Origin: Polynucleobacter sp. JS-JIR-II-b4
GTDB taxonomy: Bacteria; Pseudomonadota; Gammaproteobacteria; Burkholderiales; Burkholderiaceae
Length of the DNA stretch: 64,000 bases
Direction of reading: 5' to 3'
NCBI RefSeq assembly: GCF_018687815.1
Contig: NZ_CP061306.1
Location: forward strand, 1,364,001 to 1,428,000
Part shown: positions 48,797 to 57,505 of the stretch, one piece after another
Position numbering within the stretch: the first letter of the stretch is position 1
Layout of the letters: the number at the start of each line of letters is the position of its first letter
The notes under the pieces: model-generated
What the model was told of the DNA's origin: nothing
The model's input: only the letters and a program-made list of their open reading frames with translations
The model's database searches: none
Position numbers and translations under genes: made by a program

Positions 48797-51700
48797 TTAG
48801 TGATACTGAATCTGTACGGGATCTTTTTGCTTAGAAGCCAAGATTTGATTTAAGCCATGCAAGCAGGCATCGTCAGGATAAATTCGTAACTCTTCTGGGA
48901 ACTGCATCAAGCAAGCGCCACCACTGGTAGTGACAGCAGCCGTCAGCATCAAGCCCTTCATGCCATCATTAGATCCTGGTGCAGCAGGAGCAGACGCCCC
49001 TAACTTGGGATCACGCACACGATTAGCCATCAGATAAGGATTAATTTGGCTACGGAGCATCTTGATATCAATCGCATTATCAATACAGACATGCACATTG
49101 CGGGCAAAACGCATACGCGCGCCCGTAATATCCATTACCGCTTCAGACACAATACGCATGCCGCCTGAGAACTTATCGGGCGTCACATTGACCTTGGCAA
49201 CCAAGAGCTCATCTTCTTTTAGCCAGGAACGATTCGGCTCATAGACTTCGCTATACAAGGTGACTTCGAGGGCTGCAGAGCCGTCATCGATAGTTGCAAT
49301 CATCATGCGCCCACGTTGACCAGTCAGCATCCGTGCTGAAGTAATAATGCCGGCAATGAGCTGATCCTTGCCTTCTGTAACTTTAGATAATGGCTGACGA
49401 ATAAAGTGTGAAGTCTCATCACGATAGGCATCAAACATATGGCCAGTTAAGCAAAGCCCTAAAGAAGTCTTCTCTTCTTGCAGACGTTTCTTCTCAGACC
49501 AGACAGGCTGGCGCACTAGCTCTGGGAGATGGCGGTCCTCTTCACCAGCCGCCTCAAATAAGCTCACCTGATGAATCGATGCCTCCGCTTGCTCAGCAGC
49601 CTCAATCGCTCTAGCCAAAGAGGCGAGCAAGGTAGAGCGGATGTCATATAAATTACCGCCAGCTGGAACGGAATCACGATACAAGCTATCAAAAGCGCCT
49701 GCACGCATGAGCGCTTCAATCGCGCGGCGATTGACTTGTCTACGATCCACTCGTGCGCAGAAATCAAATAAATCTTTAAATGGCCCGCCACTTTCACGCG
49801 CCTTAACGATGGATTCAATTGCCGCCTCACCGGTACCACGCACAGCGCCTAAGCCATAGCGAATGTGACTGATGGATGAATCTGGAGCTGCATCAGGTGC
49901 GCGCAATGGCGTGAACTCATAGACGCCGGTATTGATATCTGGTGAGAACACCCGAATGTTATTAACTAAGCAATCGTCATACAGAATTTTCACCTTATCG
50001 GTGTCATCCATTGCGAGTGATAAGTTGGCTGCCATAAATTCGGCTGGGTAATACGCTTTGAGCCAAGCAGTTTGATATGCCAAGAGTGCGTATGCAGCAG
50101 CATGGGACTTATTAAATCCGTAGCCAGCAAACCGCTCCATCAAGTCATAGATCTCATTTGCCTTTGACTCGGTAATGCCGCCCGCTTTTGCACCATCACT
50201 AAAGATCTTGCGATGTTGAGCCATTTCTTCAGGCTTTTTCTTACCCATCGCACGACGTAACATGTCGGCACCACCCAATGAGTAGCCGCCAATCATTTGC
50301 GCCATTTGCATTACCTGCTCTTGGTAAACCATGATGCCGTAGGTTTCTTGCAAAACGGGCTCGATACGGGGATCTGGGTACTCCACTTTTTGACGCCCAT
50401 GCTTACGCTCAATAAAGTCCGGAATCAAATCCATAGGGCCCGGACGATACAAAGCCACTAAAGCAATAATGTCTTCAAAGCGGTCAGGCTTAGCTTCACG
50501 GAGCATGCCTTGCATGCCACGGCTTTCTAGCTGGAACACAGCAACGGTGTTAGCGCGCTTCAGAACATCAAAGGCTTTTTCATCATCGAGTGCAATCTCG
50601 CCAATATTCCAATCTCTGCGATCAGCGTGTAAGGCTTTAATCCAGCGCTCTGCTGCTGCCAAAATGGTTAGGGTGGTCAAGCCCAAGAAGTCGAACTTCA
50701 CCAGGCCAATCGCCTCTACGTCATCTTTATCAAACTGACTGATGACGGAGCTACTGTCTTGATCTTTACTTTCTTGGGTGTAGAGCGGACAAAAATCAGT
50801 AAGGCGCCCTGGGGCAATTAATACGCCGCCCGCATGCATGCCGACGTTGCGAGTCATGCCCTCTAACTGTTGCGCCAAGGAAAGTAGTTGACGCACTTCA
50901 TCTTCATTCTTTTCGCGCTCGGCTAATTGCTTCTCTTCTTTCTTCGCCATCTCAATGGTCATGTACTGACCTGGCTTATTCGGAATGAGTTTAGCGATGC
51001 CGTCTACGAAGTTATAGCCCTGCTCTAGCACACGCCCCACATCGCGAATGGCCGCCCGGGCAGCCATAGTTCCGAAGGTGGCAATCTGACTCACTGCGTC
51101 TTTACCGTACTTATCCTTTACGTACTGAATCACACGGTCGCGACCATGTTGGCAAAAGTCGATATCAAAGTCGGGCATCGATACCCGCTCTGGGTTAAGG
51201 AAGCGCTCAAAGAGTAAGTTGTAACGGAGTGGATCCAAATCGGTAATACCGAGTGAGTAGGCCACTAAAGAGCCGGCACCGGATCCGCGGCCTGGGCCTA
51301 CAGGCACGCCATTATTTTTAGCCCAGTTAATAAAGTCCGCAACGATCAAGAAGTAACCCGGGAATCCCATTTGAGAAATCGTCTTGACTTCAAATACCAA
51401 ACGCTCGTGATAGCGCTTCATTTCTGTTTCGCGCTCTTCGACATCCGGGAAATTACGCTCCATGTGGCGCTTCAAACCGACCTCGGATTGCTGCAACAAA
51501 TAGTCTTCCAAAGTAATTCCGGGCGGTATTGGAAAATCTGGCAAGCGTGGTTGACCTAATACCAATGAGAGATTGCAACGCTTGGCAATTTCAACCGAGT
51601 TCGCTAGTGCGACTGGCAAATCAGCAAAGCGCTTCTCCATTTCCTCTTGGGTCAGGAAGTACTGCTCATCATTAAACTTTTTGGTTCGGCGTGGATTGCC

Positions 51701-52414
51701 GAGTAACTCCCCTTCAGCAATACAAACCCGAGCTTCATGCGCCGTAAAGTCGCTCTTTTGCATGAACTGCACTGGGTGGGTTGCAACCACCGGTAGATTT
51801 AGTTCACTGGCGAGATGGCAAGCAAGCTGGAGTTGTTTTTCATCTTGAGGATTACCGCTGCGCTGTACTTCGATATAAAAAGATTTCGGAAAGAGTTTTT
51901 CGTAGCGTCTGGCAACAATCTTGGCATGGTCTTCTTGCCCACCCAATAGCGCGATACCGACTTCACCCATGCGTGCGCCAGAAAGTGCAATCAAGCCATA
52001 AGAGAGTGTGCGCTTAGCTGCTTTATCTTCTGCTTTAGCGGCAGGCTCACTAAACCAAGCGGAATCGACTTCAGCACGACCACGGGATTGATTATCGAGA
52101 GATGCTCTACTAAGCAGCTCACATAAATTGAGGTAACCGGAATGGTTTTGCACCAAGAGTAACAAGCGGTGAGGCTGATCTGGATCCTGGGGGTTGCTCA
52201 CCCAAACATCCGCTCCGGCAATCGGCTTGATCCCGCCAGAACGAGCGGCGGTATAGAACCGCACTAAACCAAATAAATTACTTAAATCCGTAATTGCTAA
52301 CGCGCCCATCTCATCTTTGACGGCGGCAGCTACCGCATCGTCAATGCGCACGACTCCATCCGTAATCGAAAACTCGGAATGGACGCGAAGATGAACAAAA
52401 CGGGGTGAAGCCAT
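48797..52414 (-). CDS. dnaE: DNA polymerase III alpha subunit
   Basis: Replicative polymerase, 1205 residues. The N-terminal PHP domain (FVHLRVHSEFSITDG), the palm with PDFDIDFCQHGRDRVI, GPGRGSGAGSLVAY, the fingers region KSHAAAYALLAYQTAWLKA and the C-terminal OB domain (GIITSARMLTGQRGRMM) appear in order. It is slightly longer than E. coli DnaE. The start cannot move inward without breaking the PHP domain. It is divergent from gluQ with three bases between the start codons. Confidence 0.97.
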   Translation of the reverse strand: MASPRFVHLRVHSEFSITDGVVRIDDAVAAAVKDEMGALAITDLSNLFGLVRFYTAARSGGIKPIAGADVWVSNPQDPDQPHRLLLLVQNHSGYLNLCELLSRASLDNQSRGRAEVDSAWFSEPAAKAEDKAAKRTLSYGLIALSGARMGEVGIALLGGQEDHAKIVARRYEKLFPKSFYIEVQRSGNPQDEKQLQLACHLASELNLPVVATHPVQFMQKSDFTAHEARVCIAEGELLGNPRRTKKFNDEQYFLTQEEMEKRFADLPVALANSVEIAKRCNLSLVLGQPRLPDFPIPPGITLEDYLLQQSEVGLKRHMERNFPDVEERETEMKRYHERLVFEVKTISQMGFPGYFLIVADFINWAKNNGVPVGPGRGSGAGSLVAYSLGITDLDPLRYNLLFERFLNPERVSMPDFDIDFCQHGRDRVIQYVKDKYGKDAVSQIATFGTMAARAAIRDVGRVLEQGYNFVDGIAKLIPNKPGQYMTIEMAKKEEKQLAEREKNEDEVRQLLSLAQQLEGMTRNVGMHAGGVLIAPGRLTDFCPLYTQESKDQDSSSVISQFDKDDVEAIGLVKFDFLGLTTLTILAAAERWIKALHADRRDWNIGEIALDDEKAFDVLKRANTVAVFQLESRGMQGMLREAKPDRFEDIIALVALYRPGPMDLIPDFIERKHGRQKVEYPDPRIEPVLQETYGIMVYQEQVMQMAQMIGGYSLGGADMLRRAMGKKKPEEMAQHRKIFSDGAKAGGITESKANEIYDLMERFAGYGFNKSHAAAYALLAYQTAWLKAYYPAEFMAANLSLAMDDTDKVKILYDDCLVNNIRVFSPDINTGVYEFTPLRAPDAAPDSSISHIRYGLGAVRGTGEAAIESIVKARESGGPFKDLFDFCARVDRRQVNRRAIEALMRAGAFDSLYRDSVPAGGNLYDIRSTLLASLARAIEAAEQAEASIHQVSLFEAAGEEDRHLPELVRQPVWSEKKRLQEEKTSLGLCLTGHMFDAYRDETSHFIRQPLSKVTEGKDQLIAGIITSARMLTGQRGRMMIATIDDGSAALEVTLYSEVYEPNRSWLKEDELLVAKVNVTPDKFSGGMRIVSEAVMDITGARMRFARNVHVCIDNAIDIKMLRSQINPYLMANRVRDPKLGASAPAAPGSNDGMKGLMLTAAVTTSGGACLMQFPEELRIYPDDACLHGLNQILASKQKDPVQIQYH

Positions 52415-52417
52415 GAG

Positions 52418-53368
52418 ATGATTTTAGCTGTGTCGACACCCAAAAACCTTCCATCCCCAGCCGGCGGCTATCGCGGGCGATTTGCCCCTTCCCCTACCGG
52501 GCCACTGCATGCCGGATCGCTGGTTGCCGCTCTCGGAAGCTGGCTAGATGCCCGTAAAAATGGGGGTAAATGGCTGCTCAGAATCGAAGATTTGGACACC
52601 CCGAGATGCATCCCCCAGGCAACCGAGCAAATTCAGGCTCAATTGCTCGCCTGCGGCCTTTCTTGGGATGAGGAGGTCATGCATCAATCCCAGCGCCAAG
52701 AGGCTTATCAAAGGGCTTTAGAGCGCTTAAATGGGCTTCAATGCCTGTATTCCTGCACTTGCTCAAGACAAACCATTGCCAATGCCCTAGCCAAGCTCGG
52801 AATAGAGATATCCCGCAACCAAGAAATTGTCTATCCCGGCACTTGCCGCCCTGCACACTTAATCAGCAATCCCACAGAATCTTTCGGGGAATTGCAGCGC
52901 GCTTGGCGGATTGCCCTTCCCCAAAATTGCCATATGGAATTTAGGGATTTAGCTTTGGGCTCTCAAAGCCAAAACCTCAATACAGAAGTAGGTGATTTTG
53001 TCCTACGCAGGAGTGATGGCTTATTTACCTATCAGCTAGCTGTAGTCGTTGATGATGCCGAGCAGAACATTACACACATCGTTCGTGGCAAAGATTTGCT
53101 GAGTAATACTGCAAGGCAAATTTATCTACAAGAAATATTGGGATATAAGCGGCCAGAATATCTTCATCTACCACTGGTGCTCGATGAGCATGGTGAAAAA
53201 CTGAGCAAGCAAACTTTAGCAACACAAATTAATACGCAAGATGAGAAACACTCGCTGAGAGAGTTACGTAAAGCAGCAACACATTTGGGATTGCAGAATT
53301 TGCCGGATGGCGAGAATGTCACTATTGCAGAGTGGCTATTGGCAGCCACTCATGCATGGCGAAGTTAA
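52418..53368 (+). CDS. gluQ: Glutamyl-Q tRNA(Asp) synthetase
   Basis: Attaches glutamate to queuosine in tRNA-Asp; a paralogue of the GluRS catalytic core without the anticodon domain, 316 residues. It has GRFAPSPTGPLHAGSLVAAL, a cysteine pair (CTCSRQ) and a later Cys in YPGTCRP for zinc, and the KLSKQ version of KMSKS. It works on the queuosine made with the help of queG, present later in this window. A GTG at 52430 is a possible alternative start. Confidence 0.94.
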   Translation: MILAVSTPKNLPSPAGGYRGRFAPSPTGPLHAGSLVAALGSWLDARKNGGKWLLRIEDLDTPRCIPQATEQIQAQLLACGLSWDEEVMHQSQRQEAYQRALERLNGLQCLYSCTCSRQTIANALAKLGIEISRNQEIVYPGTCRPAHLISNPTESFGELQRAWRIALPQNCHMEFRDLALGSQSQNLNTEVGDFVLRRSDGLFTYQLAVVVDDAEQNITHIVRGKDLLSNTARQIYLQEILGYKRPEYLHLPLVLDEHGEKLSKQTLATQINTQDEKHSLRELRKAATHLGLQNLPDGENVTIAEWLLAATHAWRS

Positions 53369-53395
53369 TTACTCAGTTAATTACTCAGTTAATTA
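53363..53395. repeat. Twelve-base tandem repeat at the gluQ/rhlE junction
   Basis: AGTTAATTACTC occurs twice and is followed by a partial third copy (AGTTAATTA). It fills the whole gap between the converging gluQ and helicase genes, and the repeat supplies both stop codons. It is probably the product of slippage. Confidence 0.85.
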
Positions 53396-54859
53396 TTTTT
53401 TCTTAAAGCCGCCGAGTAAAGCACCAACAGCAGGTTTAGCAGGAGTAATACCCGCTTTCTTCTCTTCTGGCTTAGAGGGATCTACAGTGGAAGCAGCCGG
53501 TGCACTTGGCTCGTAAGGCTTATAGAAGAAAGGGTCAGACATTTTGACTGGTGCGCTGTAAGAGCTTCTAGAGCCACTGGAGCCGCCATAGCTACTAGAT
53601 GAAGGACGACTTTGTGAAGGCGCACCTTCAGGCAAAGGCTGTACGTCCAACTTACGCTTCATTAACTTTTCGATATCGTCAAGCAAACGCTTTTCACTAG
53701 CATCCACTAAGGCAATCGCATCACCTTTGCTGCCAGCACGACCTGTTCGACCAATGCGGTGAATAAAGTCTTCTGCGTTGTAAGGCAGCTCGTGATTAAT
53801 CACGCACGGCATATCGGGAATATCTAAACCACGTGCAGCAACATCGGTTGCTACTAATGCTTCGATTGCGCCAGACTTAAAGGCATCCAAAGTTAAAGTA
53901 CGCTCGCCCTGACTCTTGTCACCATGAATCGCGCCCGCTTTAATACCGTCACGCTCTAAGGCACGAGATAGCTTTGCGCAACCCAAACGGCTATTAGTAA
54001 AGATGATGCATTGGCGTGATAAACCAGCACGGGTACGCGCTTCTAGTACTTTGACAATCGCGCGTTGCTTGTCGGCAGAGGAAACCATGTGCACTACTTG
54101 CTTCACCGTATCAGCCGCAGCATTTTGACGTGCCACCTCAACTGTTACTGGAGTACGCAAATAACTTTGTGCCAGTTTCTTAATTTCTGGTGAGAACGTT
54201 GCAGAGAACAACAATGTCTGTCTTTGCGCAGGAATCAGATCAATGATGCGCTGTAGGTCAGGCAAGAAACCCATATCGAGCATGCGATCGGCTTCATCCA
54301 AAACCAAAATCTCTACTTGAGAGAGATTGGCAACCTTAGAGCCAATGTGATCTAGTAAACGTCCTGGGGTGGCGATCAAGATCTCTACGCCATTACGCAG
54401 TATCGCGACTTGCTCTTTCATATCCACGCCACCATAGACAACGGCAGCCCGCAAATCAGTATGTTTGGAGTAGCTTGCCGCATTCTCGGCTACTTGCACT
54501 GCCAGCTCACGGGTCGGAGTGAGAACCAATGCACGGATTGGATGACGTGCTGGCGATGCGCTGTTACTCGCGTGACGCAAAATCTTTTGAATGATCGGCA
54601 ATACAAAGGCGGCCGTCTTACCAGTACCAGTTTGTGCCGCACCCATCAAGTCACTGCCCGCCAATACATGCGGAATAGATTGAGCTTGAATCGGAGTAGG
54701 AATGGTGTAACCCTGTTCAAGAACCGCTTTTTGAATTTTCGGATCTAAACCAAAGTCAGCAAAAGTAATTGTTGCTGGAGGAGCAGTATCAGTAGCACCA
54801 GGGGTAGCGGTATCGCTCACCCCTGTAGATGAATTTATTTCAGTAGCAATATTTGTCAA
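53393..54859 (-). CDS. rhlE: RhlE-type DEAD-box RNA helicase
   Basis: ATP-dependent RNA helicase of 488 residues. Q motif GYTIPTPIQAQ, motif I AQTGTGKTA, Ia PTRELAVQV, II VLDEADRM, III FSATF and VI HRIGRTGRAG are complete. The C-terminus is a Ser/Gly-rich tail ending in lysines, as in RhlE proteins. The start is a TTG at 54859; a GTG 13 codons in is an alternative since no ATG precedes the core. It follows the GlcG-like gene by six bases. Confidence 0.9.
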   Translation of the reverse strand: MTNIATEINSSTGVSDTATPGATDTAPPATITFADFGLDPKIQKAVLEQGYTIPTPIQAQSIPHVLAGSDLMGAAQTGTGKTAAFVLPIIQKILRHASNSASPARHPIRALVLTPTRELAVQVAENAASYSKHTDLRAAVVYGGVDMKEQVAILRNGVEILIATPGRLLDHIGSKVANLSQVEILVLDEADRMLDMGFLPDLQRIIDLIPAQRQTLLFSATFSPEIKKLAQSYLRTPVTVEVARQNAAADTVKQVVHMVSSADKQRAIVKVLEARTRAGLSRQCIIFTNSRLGCAKLSRALERDGIKAGAIHGDKSQGERTLTLDAFKSGAIEALVATDVAARGLDIPDMPCVINHELPYNAEDFIHRIGRTGRAGSKGDAIALVDASEKRLLDDIEKLMKRKLDVQPLPEGAPSQSRPSSSSYGGSSGSRSSYSAPVKMSDPFFYKPYEPSAPAASTVDPSKPEEKKAGITPAKPAVGALLGGFKKK

Positions 54860-54865
54860 GGTAAC

Positions 54866-55273
54866 TTACAGGATGGCCGCAATGCCGGCCTTAGCGGTTT
54901 CAGCATCCTCGGTCGATTTAACGCCGGAAACGCCGACTGCGCCGATGGTAAAGCCATTTACATCGATATTGACCCCACCTTCCAACATGCCCGAAATATG
55001 TGGAGCAGATAAGAAAGAGGTGCGGCCGTTATTAATAATTTCTTCATAAACGCGACTCTCACGTTTACCCATTGCAGCTGTACGTGCTTTTTCTTGTGCA
55101 ATGTATGCAGATACCGGAGCACAACCATCACGACGAATCAAGCCCAACATATGACCGCCGTCATCACAAACGGCAATCGTTACTGCCCAATTATTGGCAG
55201 CCGCATGCTTATTTGCTGCATCCAAAATCTTTTGAGCATCAGCTTGAGTGAGGTAAGGTTTAGTTGCGGTCAT
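54866..55273 (-). CDS. GlcG/HbpS-like protein
   Basis: A 135-residue protein of the GlcG/HbpS/DUF336 family, with TQADAQKILDAA, VAVCDDGGHMLGLIRRDG-like centre and FTIGAVGVSGVKSTEDA at the end. Some members bind heme; GlcG is encoded in glycolate operons with unknown role. Nearby genes handle glyoxylate and D-2-hydroxyacids, which fits. It has no signal peptide. Function is not established. Confidence 0.85.
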   Translation of the reverse strand: MTATKPYLTQADAQKILDAANKHAAANNWAVTIAVCDDGGHMLGLIRRDGCAPVSAYIAQEKARTAAMGKRESRVYEEIINNGRTSFLSAPHISGMLEGGVNIDVNGFTIGAVGVSGVKSTEDAETAKAGIAAIL

Positions 55274-55417
55274 GTTTAATCTTTCTGTCTCGAATATGGT
55301 GTATTTGTTTCATGCACTTCTATATAAGTACTTGAATTATAAGGGGTGTAGCCAGATTGAACCTGAGGAATCTAGCTCCGCCCACCCTAATTTGCTCTAA
55401 GTTGCCCTAAGTACTTC

Positions 55418-56602
55418 TTATTTAAGGAACTCTTGGGCTGCAACGACTCCGCTGGCCTTCGGTTTGTAACCCATAGAACCCAGACTCATCTCTACCCCAC
55501 TGAGGGCGGCCATCAAGCTCAATTCATTGCAATCGCCTAAATGGCCAATGCGGAATGCCTTGCCTTTGATCTTGCCTAAACCTGTTCCCAAGGAGAGGTT
55601 GAATTTCTCTAGTGCATGTTTACGCAATACGTCTGCATCCATACCTTCTGGCGTCGCAATACAAGTAAGTACTGGTGAGTAACAGTCTTTATCTTGACAC
55701 TGAATTTCTAGACCCCATGCATTAACCGCTTCACGACAAGCAGCAGCTAAACGCTGATGACGTGCAAAGATCGTATCCAATCCTTCGGCCATCATCATGT
55801 CCATGGCTTCATGTAAACCGTACATCAAATTGGTGCTCGGCGTAGTTGGCCAGTAACCTGTTTTATTGGATTCAAGAATCTCATCCCAAGCCCAATACGC
55901 TTTTTGCATTTTGTTATTTTTACTAGCTTCAATTGCGCGTGGTGACAAAGCATTAAAGCCGATACCGGGCGGTAACATCAAGCCTTTTTGTGAGCCAGAG
56001 ATAGTAACGTCCGCGCCCCACTTGTCATGCTCGTAATCAGCTGAACCCAAGCCAGATACACTGTCTACGAGCAATAAGGCTGGATGCTTTAAGGAATCAA
56101 TTGCTTTACGAACCGCTGCAATATTGGAAGTAACGCCAGTTGAAGTTTCGTTATGCACTACGCAAACAGCTTTGATCTCATGACCAGTATCTTTACGTAA
56201 GCGCTCTTCAATCACAGATGCATCTACACCCCAACGCCAAGAATCTTGTCCGGATTTACCAACTACCTCAACATCCAAACCAAGACGCTTACCAAGTGCA
56301 CGCCACAAGTTGGCGAATTGGCCAGTTTCATAGAACAACACTTTGTCACCAGGATTGAGAACGTTGACTAATGCACCTTCCCAAGCGCCAGTTCCGGATG
56401 CGGAATAAATAATGACGGGTTGATCAGTTTTGAAAATCTTTTTGATGCCATCTAATACCTTCAAACCGAATGCACCGAACTCTGGACCACGGTGATCGAT
56501 AGTTTGATAGCTAATGGCGCGGAGTACGCGTGGAGGCACAGGACTTGGGCCAGGGATATGTAAAAAATGGCGTCCTGATGCGTGGTTATCAAGTTTCAAC
56601 AT
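55418..56602 (-). CDS. Serine/alanine-glyoxylate aminotransferase
   Basis: PLP-dependent class V aminotransferase of 394 residues from the ATG at 56602 (a GTG four codons earlier is possible). FLHIPGPSPVPPRVLRA at the start, the PLP-lysine segment SGSQKGLMLPPG and YWPTTPSTNLMYGLHEA fit the serine/alanine:glyoxylate group. It makes glycine from glyoxylate with serine or alanine as donor; the donor is not decided. It is divergent from a GntR regulator, and two regulator-like palindromes lie between. Confidence 0.88.
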   Translation of the reverse strand: MLKLDNHASGRHFLHIPGPSPVPPRVLRAISYQTIDHRGPEFGAFGLKVLDGIKKIFKTDQPVIIYSASGTGAWEGALVNVLNPGDKVLFYETGQFANLWRALGKRLGLDVEVVGKSGQDSWRWGVDASVIEERLRKDTGHEIKAVCVVHNETSTGVTSNIAAVRKAIDSLKHPALLLVDSVSGLGSADYEHDKWGADVTISGSQKGLMLPPGIGFNALSPRAIEASKNNKMQKAYWAWDEILESNKTGYWPTTPSTNLMYGLHEAMDMMMAEGLDTIFARHQRLAAACREAVNAWGLEIQCQDKDCYSPVLTCIATPEGMDADVLRKHALEKFNLSLGTGLGKIKGKAFRIGHLGDCNELSLMAALSGVEMSLGSMGYKPKASGVVAAQEFLK

Positions 56603-56677
56603 GCTTTGTCTCACTTTTAAAGTGTTTATAGGTAGTTATTTCTGCTGCTAGTGTATGACAATTTTTGGGAAATTTCC

Positions 56678-56694
56678 ATTTTGTATACAAATTA
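56678..56694. promoter_or_regulatory. GntR-type operator, copy 1
   Basis: ATTTTGTATACAAATTA with the 12-base palindrome TTTGTATACAAA at its core. It lies 76 bases before the aminotransferase ATG. The same 17 bases recur at 56771. FCD-type GntR proteins bind such TTGTATACAA-like palindromes, and the adjacent GntR gene is the likely binder. Confidence 0.8.
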
Positions 56695-56770
56695 TTTGAA
56701 ATAATCCTCAGAATAAAGCCTAAATTAAGCATTTAAAGGCTGTATTTATGCTTTAAGATGGTTTATTCTT

Positions 56771-56787
56771 ATTTTGTATACAAATTA
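56771..56787. promoter_or_regulatory. GntR-type operator, copy 2
   Basis: A second exact copy of the 17-base sequence at 56678, 93 bases away, close to the GntR start (31 bases before its ATG). Its place suits autorepression and control of the downstream dehydrogenase gene. Confidence 0.8.
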
Positions 56788-56818
56788 AGAAGCTGAGAGC
56801 TTAACTAAAGGTTGATCC

Positions 56819-57505
56819 ATGACGGTAGTAGAACAGCCAAATTCACAAAATTTGCATGAAGCGACTTTCGAGAAGCTGAGATCCCTCTTGGTCGAGGGCA
56901 AGATTGCCCCTGGCAGCAAATTGAATGAACGTGAATTGGCTGAGAGTCTCAACGTCTCCCGCACCCCCATTCGGGAGGCGATTCGCCGTTTGGCGGCTGA
57001 AGGCTTAGTAGAACTCATTGCCAATCGTGGCGCCATCGCCGTGCAACTCAGCCTTGCAGATGTATTAAATACCTTCGATGTCATTGCAGACCTCGAGGGG
57101 TTCTCCGGAGAATTGGCAGCCAACAATATTAGCGATGCCACTCTCTCTGAATTAGAAGCTCTCCAATATGAAATGATGGCCTCTTATGCACGCCGTGATT
57201 TATCCAGTTACTACAAACTCAATTTACGCATTCATCATCTGATTAATCAGGCAGCAAACAATCCTGTTTTATCAAAACTCTTTACCCAAGTGAATGCGCG
57301 CATTGAAGCACTACGCTTTCGCTCCAATCAAGATGGCGTCAAGTGGGAAAAGGCTGTGGAAGAACATCAAGAAATGCTCGATGCCCTTAAGGCGCGAGAT
57401 AGTGTCCGCATGAGAAAAATTATGATCCAACACGTCAGAAATAAACGCGATGTCGTTGCTCAATTACTCCAATCAGAAGCCCTGTTAGAAGCTACCAAAT
57501 CATGA
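56819..57505 (+). CDS. GntR-family (FadR/FCD) regulator
   Basis: A 228-residue regulator with an N-terminal winged helix (LNERELAESLNVSRTPIREA, IRRLAAEGLVEL) and a C-terminal helical FCD domain with the metal-binding pattern (ELEALQYEMM, LRIHHLINQA, VEEHQEML). Many FCD members sense organic acids such as lactate, glycolate or glyoxylate. It overlaps the dehydrogenase gene start (ATGA), and twin palindromes stand in front of it; control of the aminotransferase and dehydrogenase is likely. Confidence 0.9.
   Translation: MTVVEQPNSQNLHEATFEKLRSLLVEGKIAPGSKLNERELAESLNVSRTPIREAIRRLAAEGLVELIANRGAIAVQLSLADVLNTFDVIADLEGFSGELAANNISDATLSELEALQYEMMASYARRDLSSYYKLNLRIHHLINQAANNPVLSKLFTQVNARIEALRFRSNQDGVKWEKAVEEHQEMLDALKARDSVRMRKIMIQHVRNKRDVVAQLLQSEALLEATKS

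Noticed and set aside
53363..53395. CRISPR-like repeat
   Set aside because: The units are contiguous, without spacers, and far too short.
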